DNA of 64,000 nucleotides, from contig JANYLR010000035.1 in assembly GCA_025363715.1 (NCBI GenBank), forward strand, positions 1 to 64,000. The letters are read 5' to 3'. Positions 28,782 through 37,855 of the stretch are shown here, piece by piece; within the stretch, counting starts at the first letter, position 1; each line of letters opens with the position of its first letter. The notes beneath the pieces were generated by a model. The model saw only the letters and a program-made list of their open reading frames with translations, was not told the DNA's origin and searched no databases. The position numbers were made by a program, and so were the translations under genes. The DNA comes from Holophagaceae bacterium (GTDB taxonomy: Bacteria > Acidobacteriota > Holophagae > Holophagales > Holophagaceae).

Positions 28782-29594
28782 TTGCGAGGCGCGGAGGACC
28801 TTCCGCCCTTCCACACTCAACGCTCGGCTGGACCCAAGTTGAGCAGCCTCGATCCTGTATATACCCAGTGGTGGTTCCCCACGCTGGCTTTGGCCTCCCT
28901 GGTTGGGCTGAGCTGGATGGTCTACCGCAACCGGCTCCGACACCTGCTGGAAGTCGAGCGCATCCGCACCCGCATCGCCGCTGACCTCCACGACGACATC
29001 GGCGCCAGCCTCTCCCGCATCTCGATCCTGAGCGAGGTGGTGAAGTCCCGGTTGCCGGAAGGAGAGGCCGAGACTGCAGCCTTCCTGACGGAAATCGCGG
29101 ATTCATCCAGGGAACTGGTGGATTCCATGAGTGAAATCGTCTGGTCCATCGACCCTCGGCGGGACAACCTCAGGCACCTGCTGGCTCGAGTGGGCCAGTT
29201 CGCCCAGGGGGTGCTCGCGGCAAAGAGCATTCGCTGGTCGATGAACATTCCTCCCGATCCAGCGCGGATCAAGCTGACCCCCGAGCAGCGCCGCAGCATG
29301 TACCTCATCTTGAAGGAGGCCATCAACAACGCCATGAAGCATTCGGGCTGCCATTCGGTGAACCTCCACGTAGAAGCAAGCGGCGGCCTGCTCGTGGCCC
29401 AGATTCAGGATGACGGCTCCGGGTTGCCATCGGATTCGCCCACTTTGGAAACCTCCACCACCCGGCGTGGGCGCGGCCTCATCAACATGCATGTCCGGGC
29501 CAAGGCCGTGGAAGGCCGCATCGAGATCACCTCTAGTGCAGAGGGCACCATCGTTCGCCTCGAAATCCCCCATCGAGCCCTGCGGGGAGCATGA
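28782..29594 (+). CDS. Histidine kinase (HisKA_3) lacking a sensor domain
   Basis: About 270 residues if the TTG at 28782 is used. One membrane helix (32-48), then the NarL/DesK-type dimerisation motif A-D-L-H-D-D-I-G-A-S-L-S with phospho-His 70, and an ATPase domain with K-E-A-I-N-N-A-M-K-H and G-R-G-L-I-N-M. The helix with a preceding Y-T-Q-W-W-F-P is how large Reg_prop/Y_Y_Y-sensor kinases cross the membrane, but the expected several-hundred-residue propeller is absent and no ATG or RBS precedes the helix; TTG 28839 is another possible start. It may be a truncated remnant or a minimal kinase. The adjacent NarL-type regulator is the likely partner. Confidence 0.75.
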   Translation: MRGAEDLPPFHTQRSAGPKLSSLDPVYTQWWFPTLALASLVGLSWMVYRNRLRHLLEVERIRTRIAADLHDDIGASLSRISILSEVVKSRLPEGEAETAAFLTEIADSSRELVDSMSEIVWSIDPRRDNLRHLLARVGQFAQGVLAAKSIRWSMNIPPDPARIKLTPEQRRSMYLILKEAINNAMKHSGCHSVNLHVEASGGLLVAQIQDDGSGLPSDSPTLETSTTRRGRGLINMHVRAKAVEGRIEITSSAEGTIVRLEIPHRALRGA

Positions 29595-29657
29595 TCATGC
29601 CATCCCCCGCCAGTGCCTGATCCCCTACCTTGAACCCTCACCACCCATGAGCCTTGG

Positions 29658-30308
29658 ATGAATGACCGGACGGCAATCAAGGTGGCCCTCGTCGAAGATG
29701 ACCACTCGACCCGGGAGGGGCTCCGCCTCTTGATCCACGGAAGCCCCGGGTTCCAATGCACCGGTGCCTATGACTCCGTGGAGGCGGCCCTGCCAGCCTT
29801 GGCCAAAGACACCCCAGACGTGTTGCTGATGGACATCAACCTGCCCGGGATGTCAGGCCGCGAAGGTGTCCTGATCATCAAGGAACGCTGGCCATCCATT
29901 GAAGTCCTCATGCTCTCGGTCTATGGAGAACAGGAAAGCGTCTTCGAATCGATCTGCAATGGCGCCGCGGGTTACCTGCTGAAGAAAACACCTCCGGCCC
30001 GACTGCTCGAAGCCATCCAGGAGGCCCGTGATGGCGGGTCACCCATGTCGCCCGAGATCGCGCGGAAGGTGGTGGTGCTCTTCCGGAAGACACCCAGGCC
30101 CAACTCGGCCGATCGGCAGCTCACGCCCCGGGAGCTGCAGCTCCTGTCGCTCCTGGCCGAGGGCCATGGCTACGCAGAAGCGGCAGACCTTCTGACCATC
30201 AGCGAAAACACCGTCCGCAACTACATCCGGAGCATCTACGAGAAACTGCACGTGCATTCCAAATCCGAGGCCGTGAGCAAGGCACTGCGCCAGGGTTTGA
30301 TCACCTGA
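29658..30308 (+). CDS. NarL/FixJ-type response regulator
   Basis: 216 residues. Receiver domain with D14-D15, phospho-site D59 (L-L-M-D-I-N-L-P-G-M) and K-K-T near 108; C-terminal LuxR helix-turn-helix L-T-P-R-E-L-Q-L-L-S-L-L-A-E-G ... I-S-E-N-T-V-R-N-Y-I-R-S-I-Y-E-K-L. It follows the HisKA_3 kinase by 63 bp and is the expected partner. Target genes are unknown; the downstream small membrane genes are candidates. Confidence 0.92.
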   Translation: MNDRTAIKVALVEDDHSTREGLRLLIHGSPGFQCTGAYDSVEAALPALAKDTPDVLLMDINLPGMSGREGVLIIKERWPSIEVLMLSVYGEQESVFESICNGAAGYLLKKTPPARLLEAIQEARDGGSPMSPEIARKVVVLFRKTPRPNSADRQLTPRELQLLSLLAEGHGYAEAADLLTISENTVRNYIRSIYEKLHVHSKSEAVSKALRQGLIT

Positions 30309-30451
30309 GTGCCCCTTGCTTCCCTGGATTTTCACGAAATAAACGCACGATCATGCTCTGCCGCCGAATCATCGCTGAGATCAACCTTCCCCAATCAGAG
30401 ATTCGATCTGCCGATGGTCGGCAATCCTGAACCTCTGGCGGGAGGTTCCCC

Positions 30452-30688
30452 ATGCGAATCCTCACTGAACCATCATCCCCACCCCGAAACGCCTACGATC
30501 TGCTCGTGAGGCTTGCCAACTCCACGACGGCCATGCTCTGCCTTATCCTGGTCGTGACCAGTGGTGCCGCAGCCTTGGCCGTGTCCGAGTTCCCGCTAAC
30601 TCCGGTGGAGCGACCCACCTTGGAGGCCTGCCAGGCTTGCGTGTTGGATCTCTGGTTCACCCCAGCTGAATCGTCGGTGGATCGATGA
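30452..30688 (+). CDS. Small membrane protein, unknown
   Basis: 78 residues with one strong hydrophobic helix (about 26-47, A-M-L-C-L-I-L-V-V-T-S-G-A-A-A-L-A-V) and a C-A-C-motif-like C-Q-A-C in the C-terminal half (E-A-C-Q-A-C-V-L). GGGAGG six bases before the ATG is a near-ideal ribosome site, which argues for a real gene. The stop overlaps the next start (ATGA). No family recognised. Confidence 0.5.
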   Translation: MRILTEPSSPPRNAYDLLVRLANSTTAMLCLILVVTSGAAALAVSEFPLTPVERPTLEACQACVLDLWFTPAESSVDR

Positions 30689-30903
30689 ACCCCCTCTCGA
30701 AATTGACCTTCCCCGCAGCGGATCTGACGAACGACGCATCTGTACACACCAACACGGTCATTGCCGCGATCTCGCCCAGGCAGAAAACAGCAGGATCCTT
30801 TTTCTTCCGATCCCTGCGGCGAATCCGGCAGTATTTCACCTCCATCAGATCCAGGACCACGCTGATCCGGGACCCTTTCTCCCCGGAACAGACCCGGGAC
30901 TAG
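30685..30903 (+). CDS. Small basic protein, unknown
   Basis: 72 residues, Arg-rich C-terminal half, no helix long enough for a membrane and no known motif. The ATG overlaps the stop of the upstream small membrane gene (ATGA), suggesting coupling; it has no good ribosome site of its own. Low certainty. Confidence 0.3.
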   Translation: MNPLSKLTFPAADLTNDASVHTNTVIAAISPRQKTAGSFFFRSLRRIRQYFTSIRSRTTLIRDPFSPEQTRD

Positions 30904-30942
30904 GGTAGGAGAGCCCCGGACCACGCCCGGAGGGAGATGGCA

Positions 30943-31266
30943 ATGCCTGGTTTCATTGAAGTGATCAGCTGGCTGTTTGTCGTCACCAATGCCTTCCGCT
31001 TGCTGGCTTACTTGCCGCAGATTCGGGCGGCGCTGAAGTGCCCGAATGGCGCCAGCGCTATCTCCCGAACGACCTGGAGTTATTTTGCCTTGGCACACCT
31101 GACTGGCCACTTCTACAGCCGACTGGTGCTCCACGACCCGAAGATGGCCATGGTGCTGCTGGGCAACTTCCTGGCTTGTTCCACCCTGGTGGGCATTGTC
31201 ACCTGGAAGAAGGTTCGCCATCGCGCCGTTCATGGGGCGGTGATGGCGCCGGCCGCTGAAGGCTGA
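30943..31266 (+). CDS. PQ-loop-like small membrane protein
   Basis: 107 residues, three membrane helices. The sequence L-A-Y-L-P-Q-I-R-A-A-L, followed by S-A-I-S-R-T-T-W-S-Y-F, has the Pro-Gln loop and spacing of PQ-loop/SemiSWEET proteins, small dimeric transporters. ATG 30943 lies 8 bases after GGAGG; an ATG two codons earlier (30937) is too close to it. The substrate cannot be inferred. Confidence 0.6.
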   Translation: MPGFIEVISWLFVVTNAFRLLAYLPQIRAALKCPNGASAISRTTWSYFALAHLTGHFYSRLVLHDPKMAMVLLGNFLACSTLVGIVTWKKVRHRAVHGAVMAPAAEG

Positions 31267-31307
31267 TGCCCGGGAGCGGGTTCATAAGGCCTGTTTCGCC
31301 TTCATTT

Positions 31308-32012
31308 CTATCGCACCATCGGCACGAACCGCACCGGCAGAACCTCCTTCTTCTCCAGGCCCATGGGGGTCTTGCGAAGAAGGATCAATTCCTGGGCCCC
31401 CCACTGGGAACCCACGGGGATGATCATCCGCCCACCCACCTTCAGCTGGTCCACGAGGGCCTGAGGCACCTGCTCCGGGGCACAGGTGACGATGATCGCG
31501 TCAAAGGGAGCCGCCTCGGGCCAACCGAGGTACCCGTCCCCGGCGCGAACCTTCACGTTCCCGTAGCCGAGGCGCTGGAGGTCGGCCGCGGCGCGTTGGG
31601 CCAAGGGCACCACAATCTCGAGGCTGTAGACCTCCGCCACCAGGCCGGACAGTACCGCCGCCTGGTAACCCGAGCCCGTGCCGATCTCCAGCACTCGATC
31701 CGAGGGTTTCGGATCCAGGGCCGCAGTCATGAAGGCCACGATGTAGGGCTGGGAAATGGTCTGGCCGTGGCCGATGGGCAGGGGCCCGTCCTCATAGGCC
31801 AGACGCCGCTGGGAGGCGGGCACGAAGGCGTGGCGGGGCACCCGGAGCATGGCCCCCAGCACCCGGGCATCGGTGACACCCCGGGCGGCAAGTTGCTCGT
31901 GCACCATGCGGGCCCGGGCCGCCGCGAAGGCCGCCTCCTCGGGAGGCAGCGGCGAAGGTGATTCGAAGCCACCCAGGGCGAGCATCAAGGCCACTCCCGC
32001 ATGCCAGCGCAT
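31308..32012 (-). CDS. pcm: Protein-L-isoaspartate O-methyltransferase, exported
   Basis: 234 residues. It repairs isoaspartyl residues using SAM. Signature motifs: R-V-P-R-H-A-F-V-P, G-H-G-Q-T-I-S-Q-P, V-L-E-I-G-T-G-S-G-Y-Q and G-G-R-M-I-I-P-V-G. From the ATG at 32010-32012 the first ~20 residues are hydrophobic and signal-like (M-R-W-H-A-G-V-A-L-M-L-A-L-G-G), suggesting a periplasmic form, which some bacteria have. No good ribosome site is visible, so the start is uncertain; longer in-frame starts exist upstream. It is divergent from the lipoprotein gene. Confidence 0.88.
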   Translation of the reverse strand: MRWHAGVALMLALGGFESPSPLPPEEAAFAAARARMVHEQLAARGVTDARVLGAMLRVPRHAFVPASQRRLAYEDGPLPIGHGQTISQPYIVAFMTAALDPKPSDRVLEIGTGSGYQAAVLSGLVAEVYSLEIVVPLAQRAAADLQRLGYGNVKVRAGDGYLGWPEAAPFDAIIVTCAPEQVPQALVDQLKVGGRMIIPVGSQWGAQELILLRKTPMGLEKKEVLPVRFVPMVR

Positions 32013-32145
32013 GGGTACGAGGATAGGTCCATCCCCACCCCGCGCCAGCCGCCAGGCCACCATCGACATCCTGGCCCAAACCGACCGGCGGGAAATCATG
32101 CACCGGAATCGTCCCACCGAAAAGATGGCACACAAGGGGGTTCAC

Positions 32146-35034
32146 ATGCCCAGCCTTCGATTCGTGCTCCAGGCAATTCCAAGTCATCTGCATCGGAGGC
32201 GACCCCGGCGAATCCGGGGCGTCCTTGTCGCTGGCGCCGCGCTGCTGCTCAATGGCTGCCACATCTTCGACTCCTCGAGTTCATCCACCGCTCCAACCCC
32301 GCCTCCACCCCATCCTCAGCCTGCGCCAAGCCAGGCGCTGCTGATCACCAGCCCCAGCGGCGGCGCGGGTGGCCTCGGCCAGTGGAACCTGTACGATCCG
32401 GCCACCCTGGCAAAGGGGTCCACCCTGGCGGAGGCGAAGGGCACGCCAGCCCCCGCTTGCGACTTGCTGAGCGATGCCAATGGCGAAACCGGCTACCGCG
32501 GCGGCTTCACCTACAATGCCGTGGACCACAAGTTCTACGCAGCGCTGGACCGGGCCGGCATGCAGGCCTTCACGGCCGAGGGGCCCGTGGCAGAGGACCC
32601 ACCCGGGATCCTCGCGAGCTTCGATCCAGAGACGGACAAGCTGGAGTGCCTGGCCACGATCCCCCTGATCACCACCTATGGCACGAACAATCCCCTCAGC
32701 GGGTTCCTCACCAGCCCCGTGGTCAGCCCGGACGGGAAGGCCATCATCCTGGTGGCCCAGGGGGGCGGCGAGTCCATGCCCGGCCCTGATGGCAGTGTGG
32801 TGCCGGGGGGTGGGGTGGTCCATGTGGACATCGATCCGGCCAGCCCCACCTTCAAGCGGTTCACCCCGGTCTACAACTTCGCCGACTACGGACGGGCCTT
32901 GCCCTTTGACCAGCAGATGGTGAAGGTGGACGGCAAGCCCCGCCTGGTGAAGTCCGGGGGCGCGGACATGATCTTCCTCGTCACCAACCAGGTGAACTAC
33001 AACATCCAGGGACATGGGAGCAGCAACAGGTCCAAGCAGATGCTCCTGAGGCCCAGGACCCCCTCCAGCTGGGCAGGCCCCTGGGAGATCCTCTCAACGG
33101 CCACCACCGGGCCTGGCCTGGAGCAGCTCCTGCAGCCCTGGTGGGATGAGTTCAGTGACAGCTACTGGTATGGGGCCAATGACAATCAGACCAATTCCGC
33201 GTTTTGGCAAATCAAGTCCAAGGTGGGTTTCACTGGCCAGGAAAACTATTTTTTCCCCCCGTCGACGTTCCTTGGCATGCGGAGCCCCATAAGCATTTTC
33301 ACGGTGATTGGCCATAACGGTGCCTTCGTGATCAACGCGGGGGTGGACGCCGCGGACACGGACCTGAATTCGATGAAGATCATCGAGATCAGCACCAACC
33401 CCACCACCGATCCGATCGAGCGGAAGCGTCTGTCCAGCTACGAAACCGGCACCACGCAGCGCCTGCGACCCGCGGGCGTGGGTGTCAGTCCCACGACCGG
33501 CCTGGTCTTCATGACCGGCACCTCGCAACCGGGTGCGCAGCAGATCGGGGACAGCATGTCCTCGACCCTCGGGGCACTGGCTTTGACCACCAGCACGCCT
33601 TCGACCGCTCCCTACCACAGCCTGCCGCTGGAGACCTTCTACCGCGGCGGCCCCGGGGTCAGTTACGCCGACGCGGATGGCCCCTTGCCGAGCAGCCTTG
33701 ATGTCATCGACATGGCCAACTTCGCGATGTACAACCTCGTCCGGGGCAGTGCAGCGCTGGGCTGGGTCTTCGTGGGCGCGCCTGCCCTAGGCGGTCGCGC
33801 CAGCGAGCCCATCGCGGACCGCTACATCGTCACGCTGGCCCTCTACGGCGGTGCCAACGGCAGCGGCGCGGTGATCAAGTACGATCGGCTCACCGGCAAG
33901 GCCACTTCGGTGCCCCTGGGGGCCACTACCACCGGCGAGCCCGTGGGGAAGCCGCTCAAGCTGACCTCGGGCCTGCTGCTCGGCGGAACGAACACCCGCG
34001 CCGCCGCGGGGCTCACGCCGACGCGGAGCTATGAAGGCATCTACACGCTCGACCCGGCGACGGGCACGATGCGGGATTACCCCTTGCCCTTCACGGACCT
34101 CGTCGCCTACGGGAAACCCCAGTACACCGCCCCGTGGCAGGCTCCCCGCTCGTTCGCCCAGGCCGCGAACGGCACCGTCTGGGCCATGGAGCCCTACCGT
34201 CCTTACCTGTTCCCGGCGTTGGGCAATGTGTATACCGGAGGCCTCGTCGCCCTCCACGCCACCACCGGCGCGCCCACCGGCGAGCTCCACTGCTTCAGCT
34301 TTTCCCGGATCTCGGCGGGACCTGCGGCAGGCCTTCAGGGCTACCTGTCGCCCCTGGCCGCGAAGGGCAATGTGCTGGTGTTCGTGACGCCGACGGCGGA
34401 GGAGGATCCGGGTGATGGCAGCCGCATCTGGTGTGTCGATGTCGCCAACCGCGATGCGAACAACCGCCCATTGAACGCCTTCGCCGTCCTGGCCCCCGGC
34501 GGCGCCGCTGGCGTGGCCTGGTGGCCGCGCTTCGGCCCCACGCTGGCCACCAGGACCAATCAGCTTTACCTGATGACGACGGCCATTGGACCCACGGCCA
34601 GTCCCACCCGCGAAGTGCGCATCCTCAAGATGCAGCTCGGCAGCCCGGTCACGGCTGCTCCGACGTTCACCCCCGTCCTCACGGTTGCGGGCACCGTGGA
34701 CCTGCCGGGCACGGCGATGTTTGAAGCCTCGGATGGCAACCTCTACTACGGCACTGTGGCCGGCAAGCTGATGAAGTTCGATCCGATCGCCCAGGCGGTG
34801 ACGATGGCGGCGGACCTGGCGGTCACGCCGGGCATCACGACCGATTGCCGCGGATTCCTCAGTGAGGCAAATGGGGGTGCCCTGATGGGCATCGTTGCGG
34901 ATCAGAACAGCACGGGCACCCAGACGGCCCGCAGATCATTCCGCTACATCCTCGGCACCGGGGCCATGAGCTCCACAGTCGTGGAGGCGAGCGACCGGGA
35001 TCCCTACCCCGGCGTCACGCCGATCCTGCGCTGA
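32146..35034 (+). CDS. Large lipoprotein, probable beta-propeller-like repeat structure
   Basis: 962 residues. A basic N-terminus and hydrophobic core end in the lipobox L-L-N-G-C (Cys ~42), so it is a lipid-anchored exported protein. A Ser- and Pro-rich linker follows, then ~880 residues of Gly/Thr/Ser/Asp-rich beta strands with recurring patterns such as Y-D-P-A-T, F-D-P-E-T, Y-D-R-L-T-G-K and L-D-P-A-T-G-T, typical of propeller blades. No catalytic motif seen. ATG 32146 has AAGGGGG seven bases before it; ATG 32125 is also in frame. Likely a surface or periplasmic binding protein of unknown ligand. Confidence 0.7.
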   Translation: MPSLRFVLQAIPSHLHRRRPRRIRGVLVAGAALLLNGCHIFDSSSSSTAPTPPPPHPQPAPSQALLITSPSGGAGGLGQWNLYDPATLAKGSTLAEAKGTPAPACDLLSDANGETGYRGGFTYNAVDHKFYAALDRAGMQAFTAEGPVAEDPPGILASFDPETDKLECLATIPLITTYGTNNPLSGFLTSPVVSPDGKAIILVAQGGGESMPGPDGSVVPGGGVVHVDIDPASPTFKRFTPVYNFADYGRALPFDQQMVKVDGKPRLVKSGGADMIFLVTNQVNYNIQGHGSSNRSKQMLLRPRTPSSWAGPWEILSTATTGPGLEQLLQPWWDEFSDSYWYGANDNQTNSAFWQIKSKVGFTGQENYFFPPSTFLGMRSPISIFTVIGHNGAFVINAGVDAADTDLNSMKIIEISTNPTTDPIERKRLSSYETGTTQRLRPAGVGVSPTTGLVFMTGTSQPGAQQIGDSMSSTLGALALTTSTPSTAPYHSLPLETFYRGGPGVSYADADGPLPSSLDVIDMANFAMYNLVRGSAALGWVFVGAPALGGRASEPIADRYIVTLALYGGANGSGAVIKYDRLTGKATSVPLGATTTGEPVGKPLKLTSGLLLGGTNTRAAAGLTPTRSYEGIYTLDPATGTMRDYPLPFTDLVAYGKPQYTAPWQAPRSFAQAANGTVWAMEPYRPYLFPALGNVYTGGLVALHATTGAPTGELHCFSFSRISAGPAAGLQGYLSPLAAKGNVLVFVTPTAEEDPGDGSRIWCVDVANRDANNRPLNAFAVLAPGGAAGVAWWPRFGPTLATRTNQLYLMTTAIGPTASPTREVRILKMQLGSPVTAAPTFTPVLTVAGTVDLPGTAMFEASDGNLYYGTVAGKLMKFDPIAQAVTMAADLAVTPGITTDCRGFLSEANGGALMGIVADQNSTGTQTARRSFRYILGTGAMSSTVVEASDRDPYPGVTPILR

Positions 35035-35084
35035 CGGGCCATTCCATCGAAGCTCCGCGCATCTTCCTGGGTAGAAGCTGAAGG

Positions 35085-35150
35085 AATCACCACCAAGACA
35101 CCAAGAAAAACATAGCCAATGGCCATGCAGTTCCTGGTGCCTTGGTGGTT
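35085..35150. repeat. Inverted intergenic element with ACACCAAG units, copy 2
   Basis: Shorter relative of the element at 22969: left arm 35085-35110 with two units (CACCACCAAG, ACACCAAG), right arm 35131-35150 with the inverted pair, and a 20-bp centre. It lies between the convergent lipoprotein and VIT/vWA genes. Confidence 0.8.
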
Positions 35151-35194
35151 CAAATGCCTTTTGTTTTCACGGTAGCGCCGCTGCCATGTGGCCT

Positions 35195-37591
35195 TCAGCC
35201 CAGTGTGAACTCCAGGCTCCCGGCGAGGCCGCCGGTCCAGCTGCGCAGGCGCCAGACTGTGATCAGGGTTTTGGCCTTGGCGGCACCGGGGAAGGTCTGG
35301 CTGAAGGTGACCAAAACCACCTGGCCGGAACCGTCCACCTTCAGTTGCAGGGTCGAGCCGGAAGGCAGCCCTGACAGCGCCGCGGCGAGGGCGGGATCCA
35401 TCAGGCGGGCTTCCACCTCACGCCGGAGGGCCGCCGGGTCCGAGGTGCCGGTAAGGCCGGAGAAGGACCGGATGCGGAGGCTTGAAGGCCTAGCGGGAAC
35501 CTGCTTCGCCTTCTCCTTCCGTTCCTCCCTGTCCTGGGCCACGGTCTCCAGGGCGGCCTGGCCATGGGCCGACTTCATCATCGGCGCCGCGGGCGCATAG
35601 GCCAGGGAACTGCGGTTCATCACCCCACCGGCCAGGCCACCCATCACGCCGCCGGAAGCGCCCACGGCCGCATCGGACACGCCCTCGGGCAGGGGCAGGG
35701 GCTGGGTGACGGTGGTGGAGCCGCCGGTGTTGCGCACCTGAGTGTCCACCGCGATGAACGAGGTGTAGGCGGTGAGCAGGTTGTAGGCGAGCCCCAGCCG
35801 CGTGACCTCGGCCTTGCGATCCCGATCCTGGCCGAACTGATCGTAGTCCGACAGCATCTGGATGCGCTGGCGGGCCCAGAGCTGGCGCAGGGCGCCGTGA
35901 TTCCGGTCCTTCACCTTGCCCACCTCGAAGGTCTGGCTCCAGGGGCCACTGCCACTGATTCCCGAAAGGGTCACGCTTCCCTTGGCCTCGCCGGTCCACT
36001 TGCCCAGGCAGATGACGGGCCGCTCCGCCAGCACGTCCGGCAGCTGGATGGGCTCGAGATCCTGTACCTGGAAGCCGTTGGTGGTGAGCTTGAGGTTGGT
36101 GAGTACCGGGGAGGACACATAGGCGCGGAAGCGCTCGGCCTCGGCGGCGGCCTGCTCAGGCTTGGTGATGACGAAGGCCTCGCCCTGCCCCGCGTGAGCC
36201 ATGCCTTCGATGAGGTGGCGATTCACGGAGGAGCCGATGCCGAAGGTGAAGAGATTGGCCGAGCCTAGGTTCTTGCGGATGATATCGAAGACCTGGCCGT
36301 CGGCGCTGATGTAGCCATCCGTGGACACCACGAAGGTGCGCGAGATGCCGGGCACCCGGGGCAGACCCAGGGCCCGCCGCATGGCGCTGCCCAGCTCCGT
36401 GCCGCCACCACCGTTCTGGGAGCGCACGAAGGCCAGGGCCGCCTGCGCGTTCTCGGGTGTGGCGTGCTGGGAGGCGGGCGACCAGAGGGCCGAGCTGCCT
36501 TCGAAGACCATGACGTTGAAGAGGTCCTGGGGTCGCAGGCCCTGGATCATCTCTTTCATGAGCACCTTCGACACTTCGATCGGAAAGCCCATCTGGCTGC
36601 CGGAGATATCCATGATGAACACGAATTCCCGGGGCGGCAGATCCTTGGGCGCCACGCGCTTGGGGGGCTGGGCCATGAGCAGGAAGGTGTTTTCCTCCCT
36701 GCCCTGATTCAGCAGCAGGCCGGACTGCACGGCGCCGCCCGCCAGCTGGTACTTCACGATGACATCGCGGTTGCCGCCCTGGGCTTCGCTGGGATCCAGC
36801 TTCAACGTGGCTTCGGCCTTGGCATCGTAGGCGATGGAAGTCTTGTGGGTATCGCAGCTCATGCGCTGGATAGGGAGGCCCGCCGAGAGCCGTACCTCCA
36901 GATCGAAGGTGGTGGCGGGTTTCTCACCGGCGTGGGTGTAGGGATTGGCCACCCACGGCTCGCCCGTGCTGGACTCCGTGCCCGCCCGGCCTGCGTAGCG
37001 CGGCCCCACCACCGTGGGATAGACGAAGCTGTAGGTTCCCTCCGTGGGCACCAGCAGCTCGGTGTAGCAAAGCTCCACCCGGATCTCGTCCCCCGGCAAG
37101 ATGTTCGCCACGTTCATCTGGAAGACGTTGGGTCGCTGCTGTTCCAGGAGCGACGCGCTGCGACCCTGCGCCTTGGCCTGCTCGTAGTCGGCCCGGGCCT
37201 GGCCCCGTTCCTTGATCTGGGCCTTCAGCACCCGCTCACCGATGGTCATGGTCATGCCGTAGACCGCCGAGCGCGTGGAGCCCGGAAACACGTAGATGGC
37301 CTCGATGGCCTTGGTGCCGGTGTTGCGGTAGACCTGGGTCACCTGTACATCCGCGATGACGCCCGCGATGGCCACCTTGGCCGAGGTTGATTTCAGGGGC
37401 AGCTGGTCCAAGGCACTGTCGCCACCCTGCACAAAGAAGTAGGGGGAGAGCGTCCGGTCGACATCGCCCTCCGCCGATGGAATCTGGCGAGTCGACATGG
37501 GCCGACTGCGGGCCTGGACCTCCCCTTGGAAGGAGACGGCCAGTCCCGCACAGCAGGCGAAGAGGGCAGTGGTGGATCGGCGCAGCGACAT
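35195..37591 (-). CDS. Exported VIT/von Willebrand A domain protein
   Basis: 798 residues. Signal peptide (1-27); VIT domain at ~55-180 (V-Y-R-N-T-G-T-K-A-I-E-A-I-Y-V-F-P-G, then M-T-M-T-I-G-E-R); von Willebrand A domain at ~325-500 starting F-V-F-I-M-D-I-S-G-S-Q-M, which contains the MIDAS D-x-S-x-S metal site; a long C-terminal region with a Gly/Met-rich linker. VIT-vWA proteins are cell-surface or periplasmic binding proteins. GGAGGAAC precedes the ATG at 37589-37591. It is the last gene of the sigma / anti-sigma unit, separated from it by the repeat region at 37709. Confidence 0.87.
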   Translation of the reverse strand: MSLRRSTTALFACCAGLAVSFQGEVQARSRPMSTRQIPSAEGDVDRTLSPYFFVQGGDSALDQLPLKSTSAKVAIAGVIADVQVTQVYRNTGTKAIEAIYVFPGSTRSAVYGMTMTIGERVLKAQIKERGQARADYEQAKAQGRSASLLEQQRPNVFQMNVANILPGDEIRVELCYTELLVPTEGTYSFVYPTVVGPRYAGRAGTESSTGEPWVANPYTHAGEKPATTFDLEVRLSAGLPIQRMSCDTHKTSIAYDAKAEATLKLDPSEAQGGNRDVIVKYQLAGGAVQSGLLLNQGREENTFLLMAQPPKRVAPKDLPPREFVFIMDISGSQMGFPIEVSKVLMKEMIQGLRPQDLFNVMVFEGSSALWSPASQHATPENAQAALAFVRSQNGGGGTELGSAMRRALGLPRVPGISRTFVVSTDGYISADGQVFDIIRKNLGSANLFTFGIGSSVNRHLIEGMAHAGQGEAFVITKPEQAAAEAERFRAYVSSPVLTNLKLTTNGFQVQDLEPIQLPDVLAERPVICLGKWTGEAKGSVTLSGISGSGPWSQTFEVGKVKDRNHGALRQLWARQRIQMLSDYDQFGQDRDRKAEVTRLGLAYNLLTAYTSFIAVDTQVRNTGGSTTVTQPLPLPEGVSDAAVGASGGVMGGLAGGVMNRSSLAYAPAAPMMKSAHGQAALETVAQDREERKEKAKQVPARPSSLRIRSFSGLTGTSDPAALRREVEARLMDPALAAALSGLPSGSTLQLKVDGSGQVVLVTFSQTFPGAAKAKTLITVWRLRSWTGGLAGSLEFTLG

Positions 37592-37708
37592 GGGTTCCTC
37601 CGGTCGGTGCCGCGCCGGCATGGCGCGGTTCAGGAGGGAATGCCGTAGGGAGGAGGTCCCTTTCATTCCGCCGCGATTTATTTCGGTTCATCGGAGGATT
37701 CAGGGGCA

Positions 37709-37792
37709 AGAAATGCGGAACACAGAGGACACAGAGCAAAGCGCTGGTCGCGGAAGCCACGGAAGAATGCCGGAAGACACGGAAAAAAGGCA
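37709..37792. repeat. Half element: CACAGAG- and CGGAAG-type unit runs
   Basis: Two short-period tracts lie side by side: GCGGAACACAGAGGACACAG at 37715-37734, matching an arm of the element at 16161, and a second tract of CGGAAG/CACGGAA units at 37751-37784. No inverted partner arm is present. The tract occupies the 264-bp gap between the VIT/vWA and anti-sigma genes. Confidence 0.7.
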
Positions 37793-37855
37793 GGGGCGTC
37801 CGTGACCAGCCCCTCTTGAAGGCGGACGACCCTTTTCTTTTGAATCCAGAAGGAG

